A DNA stretch of 64,000 nucleotides from an uncultured Oscillospiraceae bacterium (GTDB taxonomy: Bacteria > Bacillota > Clostridia > Oscillospirales > Oscillospiraceae): contig CANROF010000007.1 in assembly GCA_947632155.1 (NCBI GenBank), forward strand, positions 1 to 64,000, written 5' to 3'. Made by a program: the position numbers and the translations under genes. Below, piece by piece: positions 28,037 to 36,709 of this stretch (position 1 is its first letter; the number at the start of each line of letters is the position of its first letter). The notes under the pieces are model-generated. The model did no database searches and was not told the origin of the DNA. It was given only the letters and a program-made list of their open reading frames with translations.

Positions 28037-30928
28037 ATGGAACTTGAAAAAGGCACCACCCTCCACGGCTTTACCGTCCGCTATTCCCAGGCCCTGCCGG
28101 AGCTGAAGGCCACGCTCTACCGCATGGAGTACACGAAAAACGGCGCGGACCTGGTGTGGCTCCATAGGCCCGACGACAACAAGACTTTCTCCATCGCCTT
28201 TAAGACCATCCCCTCCGACGACACCGGCGTTTTCCACATCTTAGAACACTCGGTGCTGTGCGGCAGCCGCAAATACCCGGTGCGGGAGCCCTTTGTGGAG
28301 CTTTTGAAGTCCTCCCTCCAGACCTTTTTGAATGCCATGACCTTCCCGGACAAGACCATGTACCCCGTGGCCAGCCGGAACGACCAGGACTTTTTAAACC
28401 TTGTGGACGTCTACATGGACGCGGTGCTCCACCCCCTGTCCGCCGAGAGCCCCCTGGGCTTCAGGCAGGAGGGCTGGCACTACGAGCTGGAGAGCCCGGA
28501 GGGGGGGCTCACCCGCAACGGCGTCGTCTACAACGAGATGAAGGGCGCCTACGCCGACCCCGACTCCGTGCTGAGCACCGAGCTGGGCCGGAGGCTCTAT
28601 CCCGACAACTGCTACGGCTTCGAGTCCGGCGGGCACCCGGACCACATCCCGGAGCTGACGTTTGAGAAATACCTGGCCAATCACCGCCGGTTTTACCACC
28701 CCTCCAACTCCTACATCTTCCTGGACGGCGAGGTGGACCTGGACGCGGTGCTTGAAAAGCTGGACGGGTATCTTCGCGAGTATGACCGCATCGAGGTGGA
28801 CGCGGACATCCCCCTCCAGAAGCCCGTCAACGCCGGGGAGTCCACGGCGTATTACGAGATCGGCCCCGAGGACGACGGCTCCGACAAGGTGCTGGTGGGC
28901 CGCGGGTGGATCTACGGGCGGTACGACAAGCCGGAGCTCAGCTTCGCCGCCTCCGTCCTGGCCCAGGTCCTGTGCGGGACCAACGAGTCGCCCCTGACCA
29001 AGGCTATTTTGGAGGCCGGCCTTGCCCAGGACGTGTCCCTCTACAACTCCAACGGCACCATGCAGCACGGCCTTTACTTCAACGCCAAGAACACCAGCGC
29101 GGAGAAGAAGGACGAGCTTTTGAGGACCGTGGACCGGGTGCTGGAGGAGCAGTCCCGGGGCCTGGACCACAGGCAGCTCCACGCCATTTTGAATCAGGCG
29201 GAGTTTGCCAACCGCGAGATGGACTTCGGCCGTATGCCCAGGGGCCTCATCTTCGCCATGACGAGCCTGGAGAGCTGGCTCTACGGCGGCGACCCGGCCC
29301 AGGGGCTGGTGAGCGAGGAGCTTTTCCGCTCCCTGCGGGCCAAAATAGACGAGGGCTGGTTTGAAAAATTCCTGCGGCAGATGACGCTGGATAACCCCCA
29401 CACCGCCACCGTGGTGCTGATGCCCTCCGGCACGCTGGGCCGGGAGAAGCGCGAGCGCGACGAGCGGGAGCTTGCCGCCATAAAGGCCGGCTGGGACGCG
29501 GAGAAGATAAATGAGGTCATCCGGGAATTCGGCGAGCTCCGCCGCCACCAGAACGAGGCCGACACCCCGGAGGCCCTGGCCACCCTGCCGGTGCTGGACC
29601 TCCGGGACATCCCGGAGGAGACGCCGCGGCTTCCCCACGCCGTCCGGGAATTCGAGGGCAGGACGCTCCTGGAGCAGGACGTGGAGACAGGCGGGATAAC
29701 GTACCTGGGGCTCTACTTCGACGTGGACGACCTGACGGTGGAGGAGATCTCGCAGCTCCCGCTGCTGGCGTCCCTCATCGGGACGCTGGGGACGGCCAGC
29801 CACACGGGCCTTGAGGTCAGCGGCCTTATCCGGGAAAAGCTGGGGCGCTTTTCCGTCACGCCCAATATCTACTATCACCCCGCCGGGGACAGGGTCAGGC
29901 CCGTCCTGGACGTCTCCGTGGCGCTGCTGCCCCACCGCAAGGCCGACGCCCTGGAGCTTCTGCGCGAGCTCCTGTTCACCACCGACTATTCCGACTCCGC
30001 GGCGGTCTACAACATCCTGCGCCAGTCGCGCATCGGCATGGAGCAGATGGCCATGAACTCCGGCAACGCCCTGGCGCTGCTGCGGGCCACCACCGGGCTC
30101 ACGGCCCGGGCGGCGGTGTCCGACGCCATGCGGGGCCTTGCCCAGCTCCGGTGGCTCCAGCGGACGGAGAGGGATTTTGAGACGGCGGACATGTGCGCAA
30201 GGCTGGCCGCCCTGGCCGCCCGGGTCTTTATCCGGGAGCGGGTGACGGTGTCCGTCACCGGCGGCACCGACGAGAAGTGGCTTTCGGAGGTCCTGGGGCT
30301 TCTTCCCCACGGCGTCCGGGGCGAGAGCGCGGCCTACGCGCCGGCGGAGCACCCCGCCGAGGGCTACTCCATCCCCGCCGGCATCGGCTTTGCCGCCAGG
30401 GCGGCGAAGCTCTCCGACGCCGGGGCCGAATATAAGGGCAGCATGGCCGTGGCGGCGAAGCTCCTGAGCCTCGATTACCTCTGGAACAATGTGCGCGTCA
30501 AGGGCGGCGCCTACGGCGTCAACATGGGCGTGGAGGACATGGGCACGGTGGGCTTCACCTCCTACCGCGACCCCAACTGCGCCGGGTCCCTGGACATCTT
30601 CGCCGGCGTGGGCCAGGTCCTCCGGGACTTCGCGGACTCCGGCGAGAGCCTGGACAAATTCGTCATCTCCACCATCGGCTCCATGGAGCCCTTGATGACC
30701 CCCCGGCAGGAGAAGAGCCGCGCCGCGGCCATGTACTTCGCCGGACGCGGCCGCGACTTCCTCCAAAAGGTCCGCAGCCAGGTGCTCCACACCTCCAGGG
30801 AGGACCTGAGAGAATTCGCCGACGTGCTGGACGCGCTGCTCCCGGCCTCCCGGGTGTGCGTGGTGGGCGGCCAGCCCATCCTGGACGCCTGCGGCGATAA
30901 GCTCCAGGTCATCGAATCCGTACAGTAA
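28037..30928 (+). CDS. M16C-family zinc metallopeptidase (presequence-protease-like)
   Basis: The 963-residue protein is a large inverzincin peptidase of the M16C type, which cuts short peptides inside a closing clamshell of four domains. The HxxEH zinc motif is H67-I-L-E70-H71 in FHILEHSVLCGS, with the distal Glu expected in the following ~75 residues (GVVYNEMKGAYAD). No signal peptide, so it is cytosolic. Length and the R/Y-containing C-terminal region (VKGGAYGVNMGVEDMG) match the family. AAAGGAC precedes the ATG. It stands alone between the csaB operon and a strong terminator. Confidence 0.93.
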   Translation: MELEKGTTLHGFTVRYSQALPELKATLYRMEYTKNGADLVWLHRPDDNKTFSIAFKTIPSDDTGVFHILEHSVLCGSRKYPVREPFVELLKSSLQTFLNAMTFPDKTMYPVASRNDQDFLNLVDVYMDAVLHPLSAESPLGFRQEGWHYELESPEGGLTRNGVVYNEMKGAYADPDSVLSTELGRRLYPDNCYGFESGGHPDHIPELTFEKYLANHRRFYHPSNSYIFLDGEVDLDAVLEKLDGYLREYDRIEVDADIPLQKPVNAGESTAYYEIGPEDDGSDKVLVGRGWIYGRYDKPELSFAASVLAQVLCGTNESPLTKAILEAGLAQDVSLYNSNGTMQHGLYFNAKNTSAEKKDELLRTVDRVLEEQSRGLDHRQLHAILNQAEFANREMDFGRMPRGLIFAMTSLESWLYGGDPAQGLVSEELFRSLRAKIDEGWFEKFLRQMTLDNPHTATVVLMPSGTLGREKRERDERELAAIKAGWDAEKINEVIREFGELRRHQNEADTPEALATLPVLDLRDIPEETPRLPHAVREFEGRTLLEQDVETGGITYLGLYFDVDDLTVEEISQLPLLASLIGTLGTASHTGLEVSGLIREKLGRFSVTPNIYYHPAGDRVRPVLDVSVALLPHRKADALELLRELLFTTDYSDSAAVYNILRQSRIGMEQMAMNSGNALALLRATTGLTARAAVSDAMRGLAQLRWLQRTERDFETADMCARLAALAARVFIRERVTVSVTGGTDEKWLSEVLGLLPHGVRGESAAYAPAEHPAEGYSIPAGIGFAARAAKLSDAGAEYKGSMAVAAKLLSLDYLWNNVRVKGGAYGVNMGVEDMGTVGFTSYRDPNCAGSLDIFAGVGQVLRDFADSGESLDKFVISTIGSMEPLMTPRQEKSRAAAMYFAGRGRDFLQKVRSQVLHTSREDLREFADVLDALLPASRVCVVGGQPILDACGDKLQVIESVQ

Positions 30929-30945
30929 AACCACATCTGACCTAA

Positions 30946-30989
30946 AAACCGCCCGCCCCGATTTACAGGGGCGGGCGGTTTGGGCTTTA
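30946..30989 (+). terminator. Terminator after the M16C peptidase
   Basis: AAACCGCCCGCCCC pairs with GGGGCGGGCGGTTT (14 bp), followed by GGGCTTT. Confidence 0.8.
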
Positions 30990-31014
30990 CCTTTTTTCTC
31001 TCATGTGTTATAAT
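30986..31014 (+). promoter_or_regulatory. Promoter of nnrD
   Basis: TTTACC, 17 bp, TATAAT (31009-31014), then GGGAGGG ahead of the ATG at 31046. Confidence 0.6.
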
Positions 31015-31045
31015 AAGCAAAATCATGGCATAGGGAGGGCGGCGG

Positions 31046-31897
31046 ATGCGGAGGACAGCGGAGGACACCTATGAATTTACCGCCCAGGACGCCTGTCTGC
31101 CCGTCCGGGACGAGAGGGCCCACAAGGGCGACTTCGGGCGGGTGCTGATCATCGCCGGCTCCGTGGGCTTCACCGGCGCGCCCACCTTCGCCGCCAGGGC
31201 GGCGGTGCGCTCCGGCGCGGGTCTGGTGTTTCTGGGCGTTCCGGAGAAGATCTACGGCATCGAGGCCGTGAAAAACGACGAGGCCATGGTCTTCCCCCTG
31301 CCGGAGACGCTCCCGGGGGCGCTATCCCGGGTCCTGCCGAGGCTCCGGGGGTGCGACGCCTGCCTTGTGGGGCCGGGGCTGGGGCTGTCCGAATGGGCGA
31401 AGGAGCTCACCTGGGCGGTCCTGGAAAATTCCCGGGTCCCGCTCATCGTGGACGCCGACGGCATAACGGCGATTTCCCGGCATATAGATAGTTTGGATAA
31501 GCTGTCATGTCCGCTTATACTGACGCCCCACGAGGGGGAGTTTGCGCGCCTCTCCGATGGCCTCTCCCGGCTTTCCCGGGAGGACGCGGCCAGGGAATTT
31601 GCCCTCCGGCACCGCGTCACGGTGGTATTGAAGGGCCACAGGACGGTGACCGCCTCGCCGGACGGCGTGTGCGTCGTCAACACCACCGGCAACCCCGGTA
31701 TGGCCACGGGGGGCTCCGGGGACGTGCTGGCGGGGATGCTCCTGGCCTTTCTGGGCCAGGGGATGGACCCCGGGCGGGCGTCGGCCCTGGCGGTGTGGTA
31801 CCACGGAGCGGCGGGGGACCTGTGCGCAAAGGAGTTCGGGCAGTACGCCATGACTCCCACGGACATGACGGAGAGTCTAAAAACTGTCCTGAGGTGA
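31046..31897 (+). CDS. nnrD: ADP-dependent NAD(P)H-hydrate dehydratase
   Basis: NnrD repairs hydrated, inactive NAD(P)H. The 283 residues form only the ribokinase-like dehydratase; the epimerase half (NnrE) found fused in many bacteria is absent. Motifs: HKGDFGRVLIIAGS, FTGAPTFAARAAVRSGAGLV, PLIVDADGI, LTPHEGEFARLS and NTTGNPGMATGGSGDVLAG, the last holding the nucleotide-binding loop. Ribosome site GGGAGGG. It begins a small operon with a lipoprotein and alr. Confidence 0.93.
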   Translation: MRRTAEDTYEFTAQDACLPVRDERAHKGDFGRVLIIAGSVGFTGAPTFAARAAVRSGAGLVFLGVPEKIYGIEAVKNDEAMVFPLPETLPGALSRVLPRLRGCDACLVGPGLGLSEWAKELTWAVLENSRVPLIVDADGITAISRHIDSLDKLSCPLILTPHEGEFARLSDGLSRLSREDAAREFALRHRVTVVLKGHRTVTASPDGVCVVNTTGNPGMATGGSGDVLAGMLLAFLGQGMDPGRASALAVWYHGAAGDLCAKEFGQYAMTPTDMTESLKTVLR

Positions 31898-31903
31898 GTT
31901 TCC

Positions 31904-32482
31904 TTGCGTATTTCCCGGTTTTTCAGCGCGTTTTTGGCAATTTTTCTCTCCGCCGCCCTGGGCGCCTGCGGCGCCGGCGCCGACCCGGAGGGCGCGGCGG
32001 CGGACATCCAGGCGGACTTCGCCGCCGCCGGCCAGGTCCTGTTCACCGCGGATATACGGGCCGACTACGGCGACCGGGTATACGACTTCGGCGTCAGCGT
32101 CTCCTCGGACGCCGCCGGGGGCGTCATGACCGTGTCGGAGCCGGAGATCATCGCCGGGGTGACGGTGCGGTTTTCCGGGGAGGGGACCAGGCTCGCCTTT
32201 GACGGGGCGGAGGTCTTTACAGGGGAGATCCTGCCGGAGGGGCTGACGCCGGCGGACGCGGTGCCGCTGCTGCTCAGGCTCTGGCGGGAGGGGCTGGTCA
32301 CCGAGGCGGTCTTTGAAAAGCTGGCCGGGGAGGAGTGCCTGGCGGCGCTTTTCCACGTCAGCGACCGGGTGGAGTCCCGGACCTGGTTTTCCGGGAACAC
32401 GGGGCTGCCCCTGAGGAGCGAAGTGTATCTGGACGGCCGGGCCGTCATCGGGTGCGATTTTTATAATTTCATGCTGGAGTGA
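31904..32482 (+). CDS. Small lipoprotein, LolA-like or DUF4367-like pattern
   Basis: The 192-residue protein begins at TTG behind GAGGTGAG and has a lipoprotein signal (FLAIFLSAALGACGAG). The rest is rich in short beta strands (GQVLFTADIRADYG, VYDFGVSVSSD, GVTVRFSGEGTRLAF), as in outer-surface LolA-like or DUF-type lipoproteins. No catalytic motif is visible. It lies between nnrD and alr, seven bases after the former and seven before the latter, so it is in the operon. Function unknown. Confidence 0.82.
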   Translation: MRISRFFSAFLAIFLSAALGACGAGADPEGAAADIQADFAAAGQVLFTADIRADYGDRVYDFGVSVSSDAAGGVMTVSEPEIIAGVTVRFSGEGTRLAFDGAEVFTGEILPEGLTPADAVPLLLRLWREGLVTEAVFEKLAGEECLAALFHVSDRVESRTWFSGNTGLPLRSEVYLDGRAVIGCDFYNFMLE

Positions 32483-32488
32483 AGAGAG

Positions 32489-33607
32489 ATGGACCTGCGA
32501 AAGAGGACCTGGGCTGAGATAAGCCTCGACAACATCGAGCACAACTACCGGACCATCCGGGCGGCGCTGCCGGAGGGGTGCAAATTTCTGGGCGTGGTGA
32601 AGGCCGACGCCTACGGCCACGGCGCCGTGGCGGTGTCCCGGCGGCTGGAGGCCGCGGGGGCGGAGTATCTGGCAGTCTCCTGCCTGGACGAGGCGGCGGA
32701 GCTCCGGGACGCCGGGATAAAAATGCCGGTCCTCATTTTGGGCCACACCCCCGCCGAATTTGTGCCGGAGCTCATAGCCCGGGACCTGACCCAGACCGTG
32801 ACCTGCGAGGCCAAGGCCATAGAGTATTCCAGGGAGGCCGCGCGGCTGGGCTCGCCGCTCCGGGTCCACATCAAGGTCGATACGGGCATGTCGCGTTTGG
32901 GATTCCTCACCGCCGGTGGGCATTTTGACCAGGGGATACGCAATATCGTCTCCGCCTGCGTGCAGCCCTTTTTGGAGCCGGAGGGGATATACACCCACTT
33001 CGCCGTCTCCGACGAGCCGGGGGAGGAGGCCAGGGCGTACACCCTGGGGCAGTTCGACTTGTTTACGCATGTCCTGGGGGCCCTTGAAAAAGAGGGCATA
33101 ACTTTCAAAATCCGCCATTGCGCAAATTCCGGCGCTGTGGTAAACTATAAGGAGACGGCCATGGACATGGTCCGGCCGGGACTTTTGCTCTACGGCTTCG
33201 GCGACGGGGGAAGGCTGGGGCTCCGGCCGTGCATGAGGCTCATGACCCACGTCTCCACCATCAAGTACATCGACCGGGGCCTGCCCGTGAGCTACGGCGG
33301 GACCTTTGTCACCGGACGGCGCACGCGCATGGGCGTCATCCCCATCGGCTACGCCGACGGGCTTCTCAGGTCCCTGTCCAATAACTGCTCCTTCGCCACC
33401 GGGTCCGGCCCCGCGCCCCAGCGGGGGAGAATCTGCATGGACATGTGCATGATCGACTTAACGGACCTGCCGGAGGTCAATCTGGAGAGCCTCATCGAGA
33501 TCTTCGGGGAGGCCCAGAGCGTGGAGGACCTGGCCGCCAGGGCCGGGACCATCCCCTACGAGCTCCTGTGCTCCGTCAGCAAGCGGGTGCCCAGGGTGTA
33601 CGTATGA
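32489..33607 (+). CDS. alr: Alanine racemase
   Basis: Alr interconverts L- and D-alanine with PLP and supplies D-Ala for peptidoglycan. The 372 residues show the PLP lysine K38 in VVKADAYGHG, the substrate-side HIKVDTGMSRLG, HCANSGAV, and the catalytic Tyr in MGVIPIGYADG. MDMCMIDLTD near 320 is the usual dimer-interface metal-like motif. AGAGATG lies at the start after the lipoprotein gene. The downstream gene is mazF, a common Firmicutes order. Confidence 0.95.
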   Translation: MDLRKRTWAEISLDNIEHNYRTIRAALPEGCKFLGVVKADAYGHGAVAVSRRLEAAGAEYLAVSCLDEAAELRDAGIKMPVLILGHTPAEFVPELIARDLTQTVTCEAKAIEYSREAARLGSPLRVHIKVDTGMSRLGFLTAGGHFDQGIRNIVSACVQPFLEPEGIYTHFAVSDEPGEEARAYTLGQFDLFTHVLGALEKEGITFKIRHCANSGAVVNYKETAMDMVRPGLLLYGFGDGGRLGLRPCMRLMTHVSTIKYIDRGLPVSYGGTFVTGRRTRMGVIPIGYADGLLRSLSNNCSFATGSGPAPQRGRICMDMCMIDLTDLPEVNLESLIEIFGEAQSVEDLAARAGTIPYELLCSVSKRVPRVYV

Positions 33608-33775
33608 TAACATTTTCCCCTGAGACTGCATACTCTGTTAATGGGCGATGTAAAAAAACCGCCCGGGTAATTTTGCCGCGCTGTATAAATTACTCTGCTT
33701 TGTGAAAGAATTATGGTAGTCCGGTACATAGAAACGCGTGCCGGACGACTATAAATTCGTCGGAGAGTGAAGAGA
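33608..33775. other. alr-mazF spacer without an antitoxin gene
   Basis: 168 bp with no coding frame of MazE type. It holds a hairpin (TAGTCCGG near 33716 with CCGGACGACTA near 33741) just upstream of the mazF ribosome site. Bacillus and many clostridia have a small antitoxin gene (ndoAI) in this position. Confidence 0.55.
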
Positions 33776-34129
33776 GTGCCGAGCGCAGTTAAAAGAGGAG
33801 ACATCTACTACGCCGATCTGAGCCCCGTGGTGGGCTCCGAGCAAGGCGGTATGCGGCCTGTACTTATTGTCCAGAACGACACCGGCAACAAGCACAGCCC
33901 CACGGTCATCGCCGCGGCGATAACCTCACAGATAGGCAAGGCCCGGCTCCCCACGCACATCGAGCTGGAGGGCCGCTCCTTCGGCTTGACGCGGGATTCG
34001 GTGGTGCTGCTGGAGCAGATACGCACCATCGACAAGCGCAGGCTCCGGGAGCGTATGGGCAGGGTCAACGACGAGCTCATGAACAAGGTGGACGACGCCA
34101 TTGCCGTGAGCTTCGGACTGCACGGATAA
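33776..34129 (+). CDS. mazF: MazF/EndoA-type endoribonuclease
   Basis: MazF toxins cut single-stranded RNA at short motifs. The product (117 residues from GTG 33776) has the family pattern [39 protein letters not shown], and [16 protein letters not shown] with the catalytic Arg/Thr elements, then [23 protein letters not shown] lies eight bases before this GTG; another GTG at 33767 overlaps that site and is less likely. No mazE-like gene is seen upstream. The antitoxin may be encoded elsewhere, or control may be transcriptional. Confidence 0.9.
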   Translation: MPSAVKRGDIYYADLSPVVGSEQGGMRPVLIVQNDTGNKHSPTVIAAAITSQIGKARLPTHIELEGRSFGLTRDSVVLLEQIRTIDKRRLRERMGRVNDELMNKVDDAIAVSFGLHG

Positions 34130-34202
34130 GAAAAAAGCCGGAGGGGGCGCGCCCCCCTCCGGAAGCCCGCGGGCGCGCGGGAGACAAGGAGAGCTACATA
34201 AG

Positions 34203-34745
34203 ATGAAAAAGGGAAGAATGTTCGCAATCGGTATTGCCGTTATCGTGGCGGTGGCTGTTGTCTCCGGCCTCACCACCATGGCGGTGTCGTCGAGCTACGG
34301 CTCCCAGGACGATCCCCTGGTGACGCTGAGCTATTTAAATGAGACGGTGACCCCCGCCATCAAGGAGGAGCTGGGCGCGATTTTGGATGAGCGCCTGACG
34401 GCCATGGCCCAAGAGCTGGGCATCTCCGGGGATGTCACCGACCCCTCCCAGGGCAGCACCGAGCCCTCGGGCTTTGCGGTGCTGACGCTGAACGCCGGAC
34501 AGACGGTGGTCTGCGGCGTGGGCACCGAGATCATGCCCCGCATTGGCTCCGTGGAGTCCGTGGGCCCGGACTACCCCAGGCTCATCGACGAGGCCGGCTC
34601 CGAGACTGTCGGCGACGAGGGCGTGGTCCTCTCCACCAACCACATGTACATGGTCACCATCAACGGCAACGGCGTCAGGGCGCTGGAGGACTTCACGAAG
34701 ATCCTCATCCGCGGCGAATACACCGTGGAGGACCCCGCCCAATAA
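34203..34745 (+). CDS. Membrane-anchored extracytoplasmic protein of unknown function
   Basis: The 180-residue protein has one N-terminal membrane segment (MFAIGIAVIVAVAVVSGL) and an outside domain. The domain contains YLNETVTPAIKEELGAILDERLTAMAQELG, which looks helical, then FAVLTLNAGQTVVCGVGTEIMPRIG, a small beta region that may be a surface-facing repeat. I do not recognise the family. Ribosome site AAGGAG; a GC-rich hairpin without a T-run lies between it and mazF. It ends in a strong terminator. Confidence 0.8.
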   Translation: MKKGRMFAIGIAVIVAVAVVSGLTTMAVSSSYGSQDDPLVTLSYLNETVTPAIKEELGAILDERLTAMAQELGISGDVTDPSQGSTEPSGFAVLTLNAGQTVVCGVGTEIMPRIGSVESVGPDYPRLIDEAGSETVGDEGVVLSTNHMYMVTINGNGVRALEDFTKILIRGEYTVEDPAQ

Positions 34746-34763
34746 AGGGAATACTTGAGACTG

Positions 34764-34798
34764 CCCGGACGTATACTCCTACGTCCGGGTATTTTTTT
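34764..34798 (+). terminator. Terminator after the membrane-anchored protein gene
   Basis: CCCGGACGTA pairs with TACGTCCGGG, followed by TATTTTTTT. Confidence 0.88.
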
Positions 34799-34814
34799 GT
34801 TTGGAGGCCGTCAT

Positions 34815-35531
34815 ATGGAAAGAACGATCGACGTTTTTACTTTGGACGGGGCGCCGGCGGGGACCATCGCCGTCACCGCCCTGGGGCCCAGGACCCTGTT
34901 TGAATATACCGGGGGCGAGAGCGCGTCCGTCACGCGCCTCTCCCTCATAAGCGGGGGAGAGGCGCGCAGCTTGGGCATCCCGGCGCCGGAGGGCGGGAGG
35001 CTCAGGCTCAAAAGGACGCTGACGCGGCTGGAGCTGGGGGGCTTTGACCTGAGCTCCGCCCGGGGCGTGCTCACGGAGCCGGGGGCGAATCTCGCCTCCG
35101 TGGCGGCACGCTCCGCCCCGGAGGAGGCCGTCACGGAGGAGGTCATCCCGGAGGCGGAGGCCGTCTTGGAGGAGGTCATCCCGGAGGCGGAGGCTGTTTC
35201 GGAGGAGGCCATCCCGGAGGCGGAGACTGTTCCGGAGGCGGAAACGGACGCGGAGGCCGGAAGCGGGCCCTCCCCCGTCCCCGCGGCGGAGGAGGGGTGG
35301 TATCTGGAGCCGGACCCGGCCAGGCACTTCGCCGACCCCGCGCTCCGGGAGGCCGCCGCCAGGGCCGGGGAGGCCTGGGTGCGGTTTGAGGGGCCGGATA
35401 CGCTGCTGGCGTTCCCCTGGACGCCCTCCGGGCCGTTCCCGATGATACCGGTCTTCCGCTTCGGCACCGCCGCCTCCATGGCCGGGCGGGAATTCATGCT
35501 CTTCAGGCTCCGGGACGGCGCGGTCATTTAG
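34815..35531 (+). CDS. Hypothetical protein with acidic E-V-I-P-E-A-E-A repeats
   Basis: The 238-residue protein starts MERTIDVFTLDG behind TTTGGAGG. It has a beta-rich N-terminal domain (~1-90), then an acidic low-complexity stretch with three near-perfect EEVIPEAEAV-type decapeptides (35140-35250), and a C-terminal domain with WYLEPDPARHFADPALREAA and GPFPMIPVFRFGTA. No signal peptide or membrane segment. The repeats probably form an extended linker. I do not recognise the family. The gene is flanked by a terminator upstream and the ireB promoter downstream. Confidence 0.78.
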   Translation: MERTIDVFTLDGAPAGTIAVTALGPRTLFEYTGGESASVTRLSLISGGEARSLGIPAPEGGRLRLKRTLTRLELGGFDLSSARGVLTEPGANLASVAARSAPEEAVTEEVIPEAEAVLEEVIPEAEAVSEEAIPEAETVPEAETDAEAGSGPSPVPAAEEGWYLEPDPARHFADPALREAAARAGEAWVRFEGPDTLLAFPWTPSGPFPMIPVFRFGTAASMAGREFMLFRLRDGAVI

Positions 35532-35571
35532 ATGGCAAAAAAACTTTTTGACGAAAAATGATGTTTTTTAC

Positions 35572-35599
35572 TTTACACCGCGATTTTTTTTGCTATAAT
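35572..35599 (+). promoter_or_regulatory. Promoter of ireB
   Basis: TTTACA (35572-35577), 16 bp, TATAAT (35594-35599); GGCAAGGAGGG precedes the ireB start. Confidence 0.65.
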
Positions 35600-35650
35600 T
35601 GATATATTGAGGCTCAAGGGCAAATCATAGAGGCAAGGAGGGATTCGGAC

Positions 35651-35905
35651 ATGGATGACCTTGATCTGACCAGGAAGTTTGATGTAGTTGACAAAAAAAT
35701 AGGTACCCGGGAGATATTATCCTCGGTTTATGATTCGCTGAAGCTTAAGGGCTACAACCCCATAAACCAGATAGTGGGGTATATCCTGTCGGAGGATCCC
35801 ACCTATATCACAAACTACAACAACGCCAGGGCTCTCATCTGCCGCATCGACCGCGACGAGCTCCTGCAGGAGCTGGTGGAGAGCTACCTGGAAAAGGACT
35901 CCTGA
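35651..35905 (+). CDS. ireB: IreB family regulatory phosphoprotein
   Basis: IreB is a small Firmicutes protein; in Enterococcus it is phosphorylated by the PASTA kinase IreK and affects antibiotic tolerance. The 84 residues match the family well: [40 protein letters not shown], and [13 protein letters not shown]. The threonines near the N-terminus are the family's phosphorylation area. The usual neighbours (ruvX, alaS) are not adjacent here. Terminator follows. Confidence 0.95.
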   Translation: MDDLDLTRKFDVVDKKIGTREILSSVYDSLKLKGYNPINQIVGYILSEDPTYITNYNNARALICRIDRDELLQELVESYLEKDS

Positions 35906-35920
35906 AAAGACAATGACAAA

Positions 35921-35958
35921 GAACGGGAAGGGCCGCGGGCTCTTCCCGTTCTTTTTTT
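35921..35958 (+). terminator. Terminator after ireB
   Basis: GAACGGGAAG pairs with CTTCCCGTTC, followed by seven T residues. Confidence 0.9.
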
Positions 35959-36138
35959 ACGCGTGTCGAAACATGTCGGAATTTGATGAACGGTTTTAGT
36001 GGAAATTTCATAAGAAATGGCGGATAATATACTTACCGTAAATTAATTCGGAAAATACATAATTTTCGAATTGACAATGGCGCAAGGCCGGTTTCCCGAA
36101 AGTGGGGCGCGGCCAAAATAAACGAGGGAGGAACCGAT

Positions 36139-36423
36139 ATGAAAACAAGTTATACTACGCTGTGCCGCGGCCAGGTCTGCGGCGTTGGGACTGCCTATGG
36201 CGTCACCGAGAGCACCGTCAGCGTTGAGGGCGCTGAGTACATAAGATACGGGGCCTTCATAGAGCGCGACGGCGGTCAGCGCGTGGAGGCGCGGGACGTA
36301 TACGCCGACCCGGAGAGCGCCAGGGAGCTGGCGCGGAGGCTGTTTGCCGGCGCCGTCACGCCGGCGACGTTCCCCGACATCATCAGCGACGCCCTATACG
36401 CCAAGGAGTTTGGCTGCCGATAA
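36139..36423 (+). CDS. Small conserved protein, DUF6514-like
   Basis: The 94-residue cytosolic protein begins MKTSYTTLCRGQVCGVGTAYG behind GGGAGG. It has alternating beta strands (YGVTESTVSVEGAEYIRYGAF) and a C-terminal helix with ARELARRLFAGAVTPATF. The pattern resembles DUF6514 proteins seen in Oscillospiraceae-type genomes; function unknown. The upstream 180 bp has GATAATATACT but no convincing -35 box. The downstream side meets a hairpin and a family 1 repeat. Confidence 0.78.
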   Translation: MKTSYTTLCRGQVCGVGTAYGVTESTVSVEGAEYIRYGAFIERDGGQRVEARDVYADPESARELARRLFAGAVTPATFPDIISDALYAKEFGCR

Positions 36424-36430
36424 AAATTCC

Positions 36431-36453
36431 CGGAGCGCCGACGCGCTCCGGGA
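36431..36453. repeat. Left hairpin flanking repeat copy D
   Basis: CGGAGCGCCGACGCGCTCCGGGA, one base different from 36670-36692 on the other side of the repeat. The preceding AAAAATTCC makes it a possible terminator for minus-strand transcripts. Confidence 0.75.
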
Positions 36454-36669
36454 AGATAACCTGTCGAAAAAGCCCTGACGGGCTTTTCCGACAAGGGGAA
36501 CGTGCGGAAAAATATTCTGAATTTTGCGAAATTCAGAATATTTTTCCTGCTGTTTTGCTCCGCGCACGGCCCGCAGGGCCGTACACTCCGCAAAACAAAA
36601 GGAATTTTTTCCAAGGCACATGTCCTTGGAAAAAATATTGAATTTGAGTTTTTGGACAAACTGACGTCT
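36454..36669 (-). repeat. Structured repeat family 1, copy D
   Basis: Minus-strand orientation. Its variable stem is TTTTGCGGAGT/GCGGAGCAAAAC with GGCC-GGGCC inside, whereas copies A, B, E and F have GTCGC/GCGAC at the same place. The long stem reads GGAAAAATATTCTGAATTT and its complement. The last stem is TGTCGGAAAAGCCC/GGGCTTTTTCGACA. The paired changes support selection on folding. Confidence 0.88.
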
Positions 36670-36700
36670 CGGAGCGCCGATGCGCTCCGGGAGGTTTTTT
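36670..36700 (+). terminator. Right hairpin flanking repeat copy D
   Basis: CGGAGCGCCGATGCGCTCCGGGA followed by GGTTTTTTTT. It is a good + strand terminator for the DUF6514-like gene and duplicates 36431-36453. Confidence 0.8.
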
Positions 36701-36709
36701 TTGAGAGTT

